A DNA stretch of 51,868 nt from Catenaria anguillulae PL171 (GCA_002102555.1 MCFL01000177.1:1-51868), one strand, 5' to 3'; positions 1 to 11,089 are shown, counted from the first letter of the stretch. The notes: generated by a model not told the origin, from the letters alone. Numbers and translations: made by a program.

Positions 1-534
1 GGCAGCGCAGTCATGGCAAAATCGGAAGGCGATGACTGGGTGACGACGTTGGGGTTGGCAGCGAGGTTTGAGGCTTTGGCGTCGACAGGAAGAAGCTGGG
101 CGACGGGTAGTGCGCAAGGTGGATCCAAGCAACAGGAGTGTAGGACAGATGGCACTGGATCAAAATCATCGTTTTCAGCATCGCCATGATCGTCCGGTTA
201 GTTTGTAGTTGGTGGTACTGAGAAGGTGTGTGGCGTGATCAACGCCGGCAGAATGGAAGAGTCAAGCGAGGACAATGGGGGAAATTGAGCATCGAGGTGA
301 ATGTGGGTATGCAAGTGGGCAGACGATGCAGGAATGCAACCGGGCAGAGCGGCAGTGGCAGCGCCAGCAGGTGACGGTGCGTACGACTGAGCCATTGTGT
401 GGGTGGATGCGGGAATTGGGAGTTGCAGGTGCGAGCGAGCAAGTGGGAATCGAATCAAAGCGAAAGAAAGGTTCAAGTCAACCACAACACAGGCGAAAAG
501 GGGATGAGCAGCTGCAATTGAGAGGGGCGAAAAC

Positions 535-569
535 ACTGCGACTGCGACTGCGACTGCGACTGCGACTGC
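535..569. repeat. Hexanucleotide microsatellite (ACTGCG)n
   Basis: Nearly six tandem copies of ACTGCG lie at 535-569, and the sixth copy changes in its last base. It is in non-coding sequence. Read on the minus strand it creates an Ala-Val repeat in an open frame that is not a convincing gene. Confidence 0.9.
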
Positions 570-1517
570 CAATGCCAAACCGTCATGCCCAAATCATGCC
601 CAGCTCGGTTCTTGATTCGGCCTTGCCCACCGAGGCCGCAAAGCATCCGGCGACAAGCGAGTTTCGTTGGAACTGAATGGGAGCCAAGGTCCAGTCAAGA
701 AAACACCTGGGCAGCCGTAGAGCGCGTTTGGGTGTCGGCCGCTGCGCCAACTGGCCAACATGCATGCACAGCAAATCAGCTGCACAATCCCGAAACTGAA
801 CTGGAGTGTCGCCGTGGTTCGGTGCACTCCACCAGTTGCAGTAACGGGAGAGCACAATGATCCACAAGCGTGCACCCCAAAACGTCACCTGAGCCGTGAT
901 CTGCTGGTGGAGGTTGTTGCCTGAATGGCCGAGTCGTTGTGAATGCCGAAAAACTGCCGCCGCGTGGTCAAGTTGATGGCGGCGGCGGATAGGCGCAGGT
1001 GTCGTCAGGGAGCACAGGCACAGCCGAGTGACTATCGATCTTGGCGGGCGATGGGAAAGAGTGATCCTCCGGGTGTGCATGTGCATGGATCTCGGACCCG
1101 ACGAACGGGCAAAGTAGACGATAGTAGTACTTGGCCCCTAGCGGATGATGAGGACCGATCCATTGGACATGTATGATTTGGGCGTGCATTTGGCATTGGG
1201 CGTGCATTTGGGCATTGGGCGGCCCTGGGCCAGAGGCGGCATGGCGAGGAGAGTGTGCAAGGCGGAATAACAGAGAGGATAGGGAGGGAGGCAATGGAGC
1301 AAGAGGGCGGCAGGACCTAAAGCAAAGCAAAAGGCAAAAGATGGTACATAGACGCACCCAACGAGCAGAGTTCCCAATGGATAACTTGACTGATTGGAAT
1401 GCAGCTGGCCGAGAGCTGCGCAACGGATGCGGAATGTAAGGAACTGTAAGGTTGGCGATACTGAGTGACTCGTCGTGATGAATGCCAGTAGGTAGTTGTT
1501 ACCTTCCACGTTTGAGT

Positions 1518-1542
1518 GTGGGCTGTGGGCTGTGGGCTGTGG
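1518..1542. repeat. Heptanucleotide tandem repeat (GTGGGCT)n
   Basis: Three and a half perfect copies of GTGGGCT lie in intergenic sequence upstream of the CS/Sel1 gene. No function is evident. Confidence 0.85.
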
Positions 1543-1670
1543 AGGGACAGATTGCATTTGCTGGCGATGGATGTCAATCAGCGTCACTCTGACTAAGGTT
1601 ATTTCCACAAGGTCACGCCCTGTCCCGTGTTCATCCCCTCTGACACATGCTGACTCAACTTAAGTCCCCC

Positions 1671-1686
1671 GATCGATCGATCGATC
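1671..1686. repeat. (GATC)4 microsatellite
   Basis: Four perfect GATC units lie about 100 bases upstream of the start codon at 1788, in the likely promoter or 5' UTR of the CS/Sel1 gene. Confidence 0.85.
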
Positions 1687-1787
1687 ATTCCAAACCAAAA
1701 TGAAAAATGGAAATCAAGAACTAGATGTAAACATCATCTTCAACTCATTGAGAAAACACCCTGAAACTGCATGCAGACACCCCCGCC

Positions 1788-3170
1788 ATGACCACTCCAT
1801 CACCACAAGCGCAGCCGCAGCCGCAGGTGCAGCCACAGCCGCAGCGGGAGCCATCGTCTCAACCAACCTGGTACTCGTTCACCCAAACCCAGGACCAGCT
1901 CGCCATCTCCTTCACACTGCCCGCCGACTCTGCCCCGTCGGCCAAGCCCAAGATCTCCATCCAGCCAGACTCGCTCTCGGCCCACTTTGGCGCTTCGGCC
2001 TCTTCTCAGGATGACCGCCTCACCTTCATCTCGGGCACGCTCTTTGCGCGCGTCCTCCCGCACGACTCGCTGTGGCAAATCGAAAAGCACCCCGTGACTG
2101 GCCTGCGCACCGTCACCATCCACCTCGAAAAGGAGTCGGCCATTGACTGGCCAGTCGTCATTTCCGAATCCGACGCCATGGACTCGACCTCTTGCTTCTA
2201 CCTGGCGCAATTCCTCGAACCCTTGGACCCGCCGCGTGCCTTTGACCTGTACACACGCGGCGCCCAGGCAGGCAACGTTGCTTGCATGCTCAAAGTGGCT
2301 GCGTTTTACGAGGTAGGCAACGAGCAAGCTCCCATGGTGCCTGTGCGCAAGGATCTCGCGGCCAGTGTCGCTTGGCACAAGAGGGCCGCACATGCACCCG
2401 TGTCACAGTACACGGCCGAGCACGTGGCCGAAGCCTGCTACATTTTGGCGTCGGCGTACCAGTCGGGCCATGGCCTCGTTCAGGATGTGCCCGTGGCACT
2501 TGCCTTGTACGATCGGGCCATGGATTTGGCCGCCGGTGTGCTTTCGGGATCCGGATCCGGATCGGGATCCGCATTCGACTCCACAAACGCCAAATCGCAA
2601 TCACCAGTCACGGAATCGCCATCCTCGTCTAAGCTCGCGCCCGTGTCCCAACTGGCTGGCGACGCCAAACTCAAGCAGCTCATCACCGTGTCTGCATTCC
2701 AAGTCGGCCTCATGCATTTCGAGCGCCAAGCATACACGGACGCGCACAAGTATTGGGACAGATCGGCCGCCAATGGCCATCCACAATCGCTCTTTAACTT
2801 GGGCGTCATGTATCTCAATGGCCGCGGCGTGGATCGTGATTTGGAGCGTGCGCTGGAGCTCATGCACAAGGGCGTTGAGGCAGATCATACGGGCAGGCTG
2901 GCGATTCCTGAGGGGTTGGAGGAGGCTGTGCAACAGGAGCGCGAGGCAAAGTTGAGTGCGAATCGGGGAACCATTGGCGAAAGCGAAGAGACGGTGGTGG
3001 CGGGCGGCGTGCACACACCAAAGGGGCACGGCAAAAAGCAGCGCAAGAAGAAGCGTGAGGCACAGTCTGCCGATGGCGTGAGCGAGGTGTTGGTTGGCCT
3101 CGGAGTGGTTGTGGCAGTGGTGGGTGTGGCCGCTGTTTGGTATCTCAGGGCGAGTCGAGGGCAGGCATGA
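1788..3170 (+). CDS. CS-domain and Sel1-repeat protein with C-terminal membrane anchor
   Basis: This is a single-exon gene of 460 residues starting at ATG 1788. Residues about 1-20 are Pro/Gln-rich. Residues about 20-125 resemble a CS (p23/NudC-like) beta-sandwich: the segment opens with QPTWYSFTQTQDQLAISFTL and contains DSLWQIEK and TVTIHLEKE, as in NudC-type CS domains. Residues about 140-380 hold Sel1-like TPR repeats (ASAYQSGHGL, LGVMYLNGRGV). A Lys/Arg-rich stretch is followed by a C-terminal hydrophobic segment (VLVGLGVVVAVVGVAAVWYL) and a short basic tail, which suggests a tail-anchored ER or mitochondrial outer-membrane protein facing the cytosol. CS domains bind Hsp90 or cargo and Sel1 repeats are scaffolds, so a membrane-tethered co-chaperone or adaptor role is inferred. 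A GGATCC-rich tract encodes a Ser-Gly linker near residue 255. Confidence 0.85.
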   Translation: MTTPSPQAQPQPQVQPQPQREPSSQPTWYSFTQTQDQLAISFTLPADSAPSAKPKISIQPDSLSAHFGASASSQDDRLTFISGTLFARVLPHDSLWQIEKHPVTGLRTVTIHLEKESAIDWPVVISESDAMDSTSCFYLAQFLEPLDPPRAFDLYTRGAQAGNVACMLKVAAFYEVGNEQAPMVPVRKDLAASVAWHKRAAHAPVSQYTAEHVAEACYILASAYQSGHGLVQDVPVALALYDRAMDLAAGVLSGSGSGSGSAFDSTNAKSQSPVTESPSSSKLAPVSQLAGDAKLKQLITVSAFQVGLMHFERQAYTDAHKYWDRSAANGHPQSLFNLGVMYLNGRGVDRDLERALELMHKGVEADHTGRLAIPEGLEEAVQQEREAKLSANRGTIGESEETVVAGGVHTPKGHGKKQRKKKREAQSADGVSEVLVGLGVVVAVVGVAAVWYLRASRGQA

Positions 3171-3880
3171 GCTGTGTAGTTGCTCGTTCATGCCACTCGC
3201 ACTTGTGACATTTGTCTATTGGCGTGCGTAGCCAGTTATATTAATAATTTGTACATTATGTATCATGCATCCGCGCATTTTTTCGATTTGCTTTTCAGTT
3301 CAAGTTTCGCATGCAACAGCATTGGCACATGTGCTGCATGACCGGCAGCTGATACTCCATATCGTCAAATCTAATGACCGGTAAATAATCGGTGGTGACA
3401 GTAGCGAACAACGGCGAACAGCCGAACAACTTGGAGTCTTGGCAATCAGTCGTGTTTACCGATAGGTAATTGCAACCTGGCCTCTATATTTACCCGTGAT
3501 TACGGAGGGGGCTCTTGTAGTTACCTGCGAATGCTTGTAATGGCCAACCATGGTGCGGTAATGCCCGTGAATGCATGTACCTAAATGCCAAGCGCCATGG
3601 TGGCAATCAATGGTATATTGTTGCACGGAGGCTTTTGCCTGCTTATGGCGTGCATATGCGACCGACATTGCTTGTGTCCAGAAAAAGACGCCAGAAGAAA
3701 AAGACGCCATACACACCACTGTTCACCGATTACCGGTACTTCCTTCCATATGCATGGAGTTAGAAAAAAAACCAACTTCACGATGCGGGGACCTCGTGGT
3801 TCACACTACATCTTGTTCCTGCTGTGACTGCATTCATTTTGTACACAAATGTGCCACACAAGAACAAATCCACAAACGGC
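3171..3880. other. Convergent intergenic region
   Basis: This AT-richer spacer lies between convergent genes and presumably holds both 3' UTRs. Several short overlapping open frames occur at 3450-3830 on both strands, none with recognisable composition. No RNA gene was seen. Confidence 0.5.
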
Positions 3881-4900
3881 CTACAAGCGCACAAACAACA
3901 GGCCAAGCATAATCAAACTCATGACCGACTGGATAGAAAGCTTACCGTGCCCCGCCCCTGCCCCGGCGCTCGGCAGATCGATGCCCTTCTCCAAGTGCAC
4001 TTTTCCCACAACCTCAGTAAAGTTTTGCACACTACCGGCCAACCCGCTCTCTTGCAACTTGAACCCGGGCCTCGCCTCCCAAATCCACCACACTTTGGAC
4101 TCAGCCACCGTCTTGTCCTCCTCGCTGGCCATGGGAAAGTGCATGCATGTCGTGTTGCTCGTGAAAAACGATGCGACCCAGCAGGTTGCTTCCAAATCGC
4201 ACGTCGAGAAACACTCGGCCTCAGACACGTTCGCAGCTGGCGACTTGGGTTGCACAACTTTAGCCTGCGGAATCCATCCCATGACGCCGTAAAACTCGTT
4301 GCCGTACTTGAACTTGTACTTTGCTGGCACGCCGCTGGGCCCGTTTTCGATAATGTCACATGTGGCAGTGAGCATGTTGCGCGCGGTCGCGTTGAGAGGC
4401 AACAGGTCGGCCAGGTTGTAGCGTGGAACGAGGCACAAGTGCGGGGTACCCATGGTGCATTGCGCGATACAGTTGGCGGGCCGCGAGTAGGTGGGCGTCT
4501 TGTGCAAAACGGCACGCATTTGGATGGCGGTTTTGGTGCTTGAGAGGTTGTAGGCCACCGGGGTGGCAAAGATGCCCTTGTCGGCGTCAAAGAGCAAGGG
4601 TGGGCGTGGAGTTGACATTGTGGCAGGGAATCGTGGGCTGTGATCCAGTTGCACGTCCTGGTCATTCGCATGAAGGGCGAGGTAGAGGGTGGGGAAACTC
4701 ATGTAGGTATTTGAGGTGTTCTCGGCCAATGCCTTTGTGTTTTCAAGCTTCTCGTCTCTCATTGGGGAATGTACGTATCTGTGAGGGAAGTGCTCTGATG
4801 TCTTCCTTTGGTGCCCCCGTTTGCCAGCTGCCTCTCGTTCATCCGACAACGTGAAAGCTGCATCCATGGTTCCTGTTTCTCTGAGTGGCTTGGGGGTCAC
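3881..4900 (-). CDS. Cys-rich probable GPI-anchored surface protein with PAN/apple-like segment
   Basis: The open frame codes for 339 residues. The C-terminal half has paired cysteines and N-glycosylation sequons; the segment AECFSTCDLEATCWVASFF resembles the cysteine spacing of PAN/apple-like modules. The C-terminus is a Gly-Ala-rich stretch followed by the hydrophobic tail SVMSLIMLGLLFVRL, a typical GPI-attachment signal. The N-terminus as read from 4900 is hydrophilic and lacks a signal peptide. The true start is therefore probably an unidentified upstream exon, or an internal splice removes the charged region. The extracellular location and module assignment are inference. It is divergent from the secreted-protein gene at 5714. 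Function is unknown. Confidence 0.6.
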   Translation of the reverse strand: MTPKPLRETGTMDAAFTLSDEREAAGKRGHQRKTSEHFPHRYVHSPMRDEKLENTKALAENTSNTYMSFPTLYLALHANDQDVQLDHSPRFPATMSTPRPPLLFDADKGIFATPVAYNLSSTKTAIQMRAVLHKTPTYSRPANCIAQCTMGTPHLCLVPRYNLADLLPLNATARNMLTATCDIIENGPSGVPAKYKFKYGNEFYGVMGWIPQAKVVQPKSPAANVSEAECFSTCDLEATCWVASFFTSNTTCMHFPMASEEDKTVAESKVWWIWEARPGFKLQESGLAGSVQNFTEVVGKVHLEKGIDLPSAGAGAGHGKLSIQSVMSLIMLGLLFVRL

Positions 4901-5713
4901 GGTTTCACAACATCAAACGTTTGTCTCACGAACGATATGCCAATCGGGACAATCGACTTCTAGAAGTGCCTAAAAGCAGCCAGAAAAATGTTCCAGAAAA
5001 CGCTGCTTTGCTTGACGTTTACAATTCGAATTCGATTCTTCAAGAGTTTTAGCCTTTGTCTACCAGCGAGCTACGTTTGCAGTTTGAGGAGCAAACAAGG
5101 AGCTTCCTTGTTGAAGGCTGGTCAGACGCGACGTGAGGTGCAGACACATGAGACGCGACATGTTATGGCCTTTGGGACATCCATCCCACCACGCATCGGC
5201 CCACACACATTGGTTGGATGAGAAATATCAGCATCAACTATCATGGTCAGCTTCAGATGATTTGTTCTTGAAACGAAGTTGTTCTTCCACTAGAAAGCTG
5301 AAATCTTTTGCCACCTTCCAACGAAGGATTCAGCATTCTGGAAGAGAATGATTGGGCGAACCAATAGGCAGTTAGCACAGCTTGCGACCGGCGACAGCTT
5401 GGCGGTCCCTTAACCATTTCGGCATGCGTGCCAAGTGCCTTGCTCATGTCCGCTGGGCACTACAAATCCGCCGAATCCACCCCTCCCATCTTGATTGTTT
5501 TCAGTAGCCACACAGCGATCAATCACATCCAACACCTTCCTTCACCGTTCCTCACCTGCCTCATTTCTGTTATCTTTCAACGATAGACCTCGCCTTACGC
5601 CAAGTCGCCACTGCCACTATGGTCACCGCCAAGGCATGTTTCCTTCGTTTGTTATGATTCAGCCAGCCCAGCCCAGCCATTCCTGTCATGACTGACAATT
5701 GATCGTGAAACAG
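4901..5713. other. Divergent intergenic region
   Basis: About 0.8 kb lies between the start of the minus-strand GPI-type gene and the plus-strand secreted-protein gene. It should contain both promoters. A missing signal-peptide exon of the minus-strand gene could lie here but I could not place one. No repeats or RNA genes were seen. Confidence 0.4.
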
Positions 5714-7053
5714 ATGATGTTATTGAATCCACTGTCGCTGTGGCTCTTGCTGGCCTTCTTCTTGTGTGCCCACTTGATCTTTCCTTCCTTTGCGCTCGTT
5801 CCTGCTGTTGTCCCGACCACCACAGCGGCGCACATGTCTTTGCCCGGTCCAGCTGCCACTTTACTTTCCAACTCAACCCATCATCATGTCATTACCGTTC
5901 CGTCCGAGATGGCGCTTGTCAAATCGACTGGCGAATACGTATCTGGAGCTTGCCGTATCTCGACCACTGCCGAAAATATCACGTGCATTTCTGCTCAAGA
6001 GTTTGCCAATATGCTCGATGCCCAAAACCGTCATCCACCGACGCCAGGGGTCAACACCACGGACGTCAGTCTGCTTGAATCATTCACGTCGACGCTCAAT
6101 AACTCGACTGAATCGAACTTGCCCTTATCCAAACGCGGCTTACGGTCATGGATCACAAACCCGTGGCGTGGCAACAACTACTTTGGCCCAGGCATGGCGG
6201 TGGGACCCCTCATTGACTGTTCCAACTCGCCCGATCTCCCATGCACGGCTTCGGCAACTTGGACAGAGACGTACACTGCGACAATCACGGTTGGCATCAA
6301 CTTTGGTATCTCGGCGTCCGAGGTTTGGCGATTGACTGGCTTCACGGCCGAGTTTACCGAATCTTGGAGCTCTTCTGCGGCCCACACAGTCACGTTTGAC
6401 ATTCGTGGGATCAAGGGCCAAGTGTTTTGGCAGCCAACTTTATTCGATTATGGCGGCCAGCTTTGGCGCGACGGCAGGGCATTTGGGCATGGGATTCCAA
6501 GCAGGTTGTTAGGGGCAGTCCAAGCAACTGCACCAGTCAAGCCCGAGGGATTCTTGTATTGCAAGTCCGACACGAACCCAAGCATTCGCGACGCTACAGG
6601 CTGGCACCACATTGACAGAAGGGATGTACCGGGTCGCTTTGATGCTGGGGTGAGCGGATGGGTGTTTACTCCTCGGCAATGCGCTCAGATGGCAGTCGCC
6701 CGTGATAAGAACTTGGCCATTTGGTACGCTTCATATTCTCGAATCGACAACCCCCTTGCAGGACTAAACCAGCGCCCGATTGTTGCAGGCGGGCCAAGTA
6801 CAATGCGTGCTGGTACAAGGACGTTCACTGGGCCGGTGCTAATACCTTCAACATGTGGGGTGACCATATTGGACGCTATGACATTCCGGGATATGATCGC
6901 TGGTTGCCTGGGTCTAACAGCTGGGACGAGCGGCAACGGTGGGTTCGCGACCAAGCGTGCGATGTCATTGCTCATGGGAACGACGGTCGCTTTTACTGCA
7001 AGCAATTTGCATACTGCGATGATTGCGTCATGATGCTGCGCCGTAACCGCTAA
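5714..7053 (+). CDS. Secreted protein of unknown function, one intron
   Basis: I model two exons, 5714-6723 and 6789-7053, giving 424 residues. ATG 5714 is chosen because it begins a classic signal peptide (MMLLNPLSLWLLLAFFLCAH...). The intron 6724-6788 (65 nt) has a GTACGC donor, a likely branch point (ACTAAAC) and a TTGCAG acceptor. Splicing joins a Trp codon across the junction and opens a Trp/Cys/Asp-rich C-terminus (NACWYKDVHWAGANTFNMWG). Without splicing the frame runs on to 7033 with less protein-like sequence. The middle (about residues 170-260) is rich in Thr/Ser beta strands after a Pro-Trp-Arg motif, reminiscent of beta-rich secreted fungal proteins. Several N-glycosylation sites precede a possible dibasic cleavage site (LSKRGLR). 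I recognise no family. An upstream first exon starting at ATG 5619 is possible. Confidence 0.75.
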
Positions 7054-7342
7054 ATCCATATCGCACAGTATCAATTCACTGCGTATTGCTATGGATCGTT
7101 TGTGTTTTGACTTTTTCTTCGCCTCAAAGATCTCTCTCTCCATCTGTTTTGTTGGGGATTGACATGGACTTATTTGTCATGAGAATAAACCTGTTGCCTG
7201 TGGATGAATGATAACTCGCTCTCTCAGAAGAGGTACAGCTCACTGCGAGCGAACGTACGTGCTGGCAGGGGGTTCAACTTGGGAATGCTCACTGTGTTAA
7301 CAATCCATCAAAAACGCAGCCGTGATACCAACGCCAGTCCGC

Positions 7343-9452
7343 TTACAATACAAATGACGGATCCGTCCCCATTAAAATGGAATGAATCTTGCCCGACATG
7401 GCTGGCCCAATGTTCCTGCTCTTGCCATTCCCGGTCGGGTCGCGGACGACCTGTACGTGCACAAAAAGAAACAATCCGTCTTGTCAGAATCTGTCCTTCA
7501 CGCACAAGCAGCATCCAGTACGACATACCTGAATCGTGGCTAGCAAACCTGGCGCACGTCCCGGATCCCGTCGATACGCCTTGTACAATGACTCCATGGT
7601 TGGATAATGCGACACAATGGCACGCGAAATAGGTTCGGTCACGCCCTTGACGGCTTCAAGCATGAGCCGCCATGTGTCCGCGTTGCTCTTGCCGGACGCG
7701 ACGGAAATATCGGCGCACAATGATTCGTCGGAATGCGCCAGTTTCCTATGTACAACGCAAGCATGTAAGAACCCAGTGCGACTGACAACACCCGAATCCG
7801 ACACGTACCGGTAAGGCATGGCTCCAACCTCCCTAGCAATCACATTCATGTAACTGACCGTCTCGTTACGATTTCGCGTCAAGATGACGGTAAACTGATG
7901 CACCAGCCGCCACTCATTGACCGTGTCCAACACCCGCTGCCATTCGGGCACATACTCGCTGGGAGCGGCACCCATTCCGGCCGCATTCCTGGCCCGATTA
8001 CTCGCTGTCTGTTTGCGCTTCATCCACCCGTCCAAGTTTTCCACAAGCAAGTAGAGCCGGCCGCGCTTGCACGCCTTGTTGAGCTCGCGCGGCACCTCGA
8101 GCGGATCGGCAAGCACGCGGTCGCCCAGGCTGAACCCGTCGATCAGCATAACAATGAGCGGGATTCGTGTGACAATGGCGTGGTCTGTGGGTTCCCAGAC
8201 CTGGCGGTCGGCGTTGAATTCGCGGTACGTGGAGCGAGTGAATGTGATGCATTCGGGCGGAGGGGCGTGTGGCAGGGTGGCAATGGGGCTCGCGGGACCA
8301 ACAATGGTGGATTTGGTGCCGACGCCGGACAGGCCGCGGATGATTTCGTCAAAGTCGACCATGCGGGTGGTGAGGAAGAGGTGGATATAGGCGTGCAGCT
8401 CCGACGAGTATGTATCTTTTGATTGCACCTTGTTTGCATCGTTGAATTTCTGCACAATTTCCGAAACACAGCGGGAGCGAGTGGTCATGACCGAAATAGT
8501 GAGAGGGTTGTGAATAATCATATGAGCGGACCTTGCGTTGTTCCTTCTCCAACTCCTTTTGTCGCTTTGCCTCTTCCCGCTCAAGTCGCTTGCGCTCCTT
8601 TTCCGCCTCCTGTCAACATGGCCATTGTCAATCAGTCCGAATGAACGCCAAAAGGAGTGACTCACGGACCTTCCTCGCCTTCTCTTCGGCCTTCTGCCGT
8701 TCCTTCTCCTCCCTTGCCCTCGTCGCCTCTTCGGTCGACATTGCCCGCCGCACCGCCCGCCCTTTACCCTGCGAGCTACCACTCGCCCCACGAGAACTCG
8801 GCGCGGGCTGGCTACTTGCCGAAGCCGCCCCGGCCGCCATACCTGCAGCAAAAATGGACGACTGAGAACGTTGAATGGCCGCTACCTGCATTTTGCGACG
8901 CTTCGCTTGCGCAACAAACTCGGGATCCATGTCGAGATCAGACAGCTCGGCATTGTCATCGAATCCTGCGGCGCTGGACGTGCGAGCAAGTGGCCGAGCG
9001 GCAGCACCGCCGTTGGTCGGGGCTGGTTGCGAGGACGAGATGCGTGCGGTGCGGTCGGGTGGTTCGGGCGAAGAAAGTATATGGTATTGTTGCGGGGCGG
9101 CAGACGAACCAGGCGCATCGGAACGCGGTCGTGGTAGCGGTGGAGGGGCTCGATACGTTGCGGGGGTTGGAAACGAGGCAATGATATCGTTATCATCGTC
9201 GTCGTCATCCGAGATGAGAGAGATTGCGGACGAACTTGTGGTGGCAGCGAGAGAAGGCGCCGGAACTGAGGGTCGTGACCGGCGGGGAGCTGGTGCAGCC
9301 ACCGCTGCCTGTATGGGCGCCGATACCTGAGGCGGCGGCCGAGCGGGCCGAGAGCGAGAGGGAGCCGTGGCTGCAGCGGATGGAGCCGAAACGATGCGGA
9401 TATCGTCTGCGGAATCTGAGTCGGAATCGAGGATCACGACCTTGTTGGACAT
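7343..9452 (-). CDS. EME1: Crossover junction endonuclease subunit EME1
   Basis: This is the regulatory partner of the MUS81 structure-specific nuclease, which resolves recombination and stalled-fork intermediates in the nucleus. I model five exons: 9452-8670, 8609-8532, 8449-7809, 7745-7529 and 7450-7343, giving 608 residues. The N-terminal ~200 residues are Ser/Pro-rich and acidic (SLISDDDDDDNDI), followed by a Lys/Glu coiled coil across exons 1-2. An ERCC4-like nuclease fold begins near residue 288 (KFNDANKVQSKDTYSSELHA) without a canonical MUS81-type catalytic motif. The C-terminal helix-hairpin-helix region includes VKGVTEPISRAIVSHYP, and the last exon gives NIGPAMSGKIHSIL, which matches the conserved EME1 tail. 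Introns are 60, 82, 63 and 78 nt; the first two use GTCCGT and GTCCGC donors. Intron 3 is a multiple of three without stops, so its retention would be silent for frame. Confidence 0.88.
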
Positions 9453-9786
9453 GGTGACATGGCAGTATCAATACGAGCGAGGGCGGCACTATTGCTCAGG
9501 GTCAAGTGTGGTTTCATTTGCTTGAGGATACGCTCTTCACTGTAGAGCAGAGAGCTGTCAGCTATGTATCGCGAAATCGGAAGCCATGACTCACGTTGTG
9601 ATGTATCCCTCTTACATATTCATGAGCTGTGGCCGACCATGCTGCCCACACTTTCCTGCATCGTGTTCAGTGTCCGCAGTTGACATGGTGATTTCAGACA
9701 GTTGCTCAGGAAGAGCGGCTCATATCCAAGGCGTCAACTCCTGAGGACAGCACAGAGCAGAGGCGGTCGAACCTGAGAGCGAATTG
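9453..9786. other. Short intergenic region
   Basis: This spacer lies between the EME1 start and the apparent 3' end of the next minus-strand gene. It presumably holds the EME1 promoter. No motif stands out. Confidence 0.4.
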
Positions 9787-11089
9787 TCATGCTACCTGAA
9801 AGCTCAGCCTAGACATTTGGCATGGGAAAACGGCGAAGGACATGCGGATAAGAAGAGAAATTGCAGAGGAATTAATTGATTGTGTGCGACATCGACGGAA
9901 TAGCAAGTCAAATGCGAGACAAAACGACATCAAACTCAAAAAGAGCGAATCACTCTCCAACTCTGACGACACAATCTTCTGCCTCACAACTACCTCCATC
10001 AAGTCACGGACCTCACCTGCCTTGCTACTCGACGAGACAGAAAGACACGCTTCATGTTCCTCGGTCATGACCTATTGCTCATTATTCACTCGGTGCTCAT
10101 GAGCGTCGACCAGCACTTGGGCCGCTTCGACCACGCATCCAAGTACAATCAGTGCATCTATCGCCTGTGCCAATGGAATGCGGTTGGCAGCAAATCCACC
10201 GCCCGATACAAACGCCATCACCTTCCACGCGTGATAAACCAAGGGCCCGTCCCACTCGAAACCGTCTTGATTGGTAAACAACTCGAACCGCGTGGCGGGA
10301 AGCTTCAGCCGGCCCCAAGATTCACCTGGAAGAGCCAGAGACTGGCCACTGTCCAACAGCTCGCAAGTGATCCTTGATTCCTCCTCGAGCTCGGCCGCTG
10401 GCCGCTCATCATACCAAATTCGACACTGGCCACGACGCCAAAAGACACGCGAAAGAAACAGATTATTGGCCAATTCTTCACCCGCGCTTTGCACAGCTAC
10501 CGCAGCAATCAGTTCCCCGCACCGAAAGAAGTAGCCCAAGTGGTTTGTAAAGTAGGTACCTGGTTGATCGGGTCAAATCGCGACATCGTACCAATCCTCG
10601 ACACCATACCAACCATGCTCCAAGCACTGGAGGTCAAACGGAACGTGTTGGGGAATGAACGCCAGCGATTCTCAGTGGGTTGGGAGCAGGACGAGACACT
10701 GGACCCCCTGTCGTACGTCGCGAGACAGGCGCGAAACATGAAGTGAATGGCGTGAACAAGGTGCAGGTTGAGTTCCATGTTGCCTGCAACACTGCCCAAG
10801 GTGCCATTGTGCCGAGAATCCAAATAACCGTAGAGCGAGCGACAGCAAACGGCGAGGCGAGCAGTTGCACGAATTTCGAGGCAGTTTGTCGAAATGAGAA
10901 AAAGAGGTGAAGAATCGCGAATGGCAGAGCAGCCAGTGAGGCCAGCTGGTTGTTCACCCGTGGCATCCGAGTAAGGTCGTGGGCATTCACTTGCATAGTG
11001 GCTGCTTGCATTGCAGGGTTTCGGGCGCTTGGAAGAGAGACAGCGATAATCTTGCACTGCCCAACCAAGTTATCCGGCGTGGGAACCAT
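9787..11089 (-). CDS. Multi-exon multi-pass membrane protein, structure unresolved
   Basis: Several protein-like pieces follow one another on the minus strand in different frames, as expected for a gene with short introns. From 11089, a frame with hydrophobic segments (LASLAALPFAILHLFFSF) is followed near 10780-10700 by NMELNLHLVHAIHFMFRACL. The best piece is at 10539-10072, containing YFFRCGELIAAVAVQSAGEE and WDGPLVYHAWKVMAFVSGGG, with at least two membrane segments ending DALIVLGCVVEAAQVLV. A possible GTGAAT...CAAG intron then leads into a charged tail (AGEVRDLMEVVVRQKIV) at about 10020-9787. Plausible donors include GTACGA and GTATGG, but I could not fix a unique model. Topology and family are unknown; a 7TM-type protein is one possibility, and a decayed gene is another. 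Confidence 0.45.

Larger units (their letters stand above)
1..1787. other. Gene-poor stretch, no supported gene
   Basis: Open frames here overlap on both strands, are short, and show no recognisable family or coherent domain composition. The stretch holds several short tandem repeats (a hexamer array at 535-569, a heptamer array at 1518-1542 and a GATC array at 1671-1686). The last few hundred bases presumably contain the promoter of the gene starting at 1788. A gene lying mostly to the left of the window cannot be excluded. Confidence 0.5.

Noticed and set aside
198-1608. Several 60-170 codon frames on both strands in the first 1.7 kb
   Set aside because: They overlap one another, are driven by repeats (for example an Ala-Val run from the hexamer array), and show no family signal.
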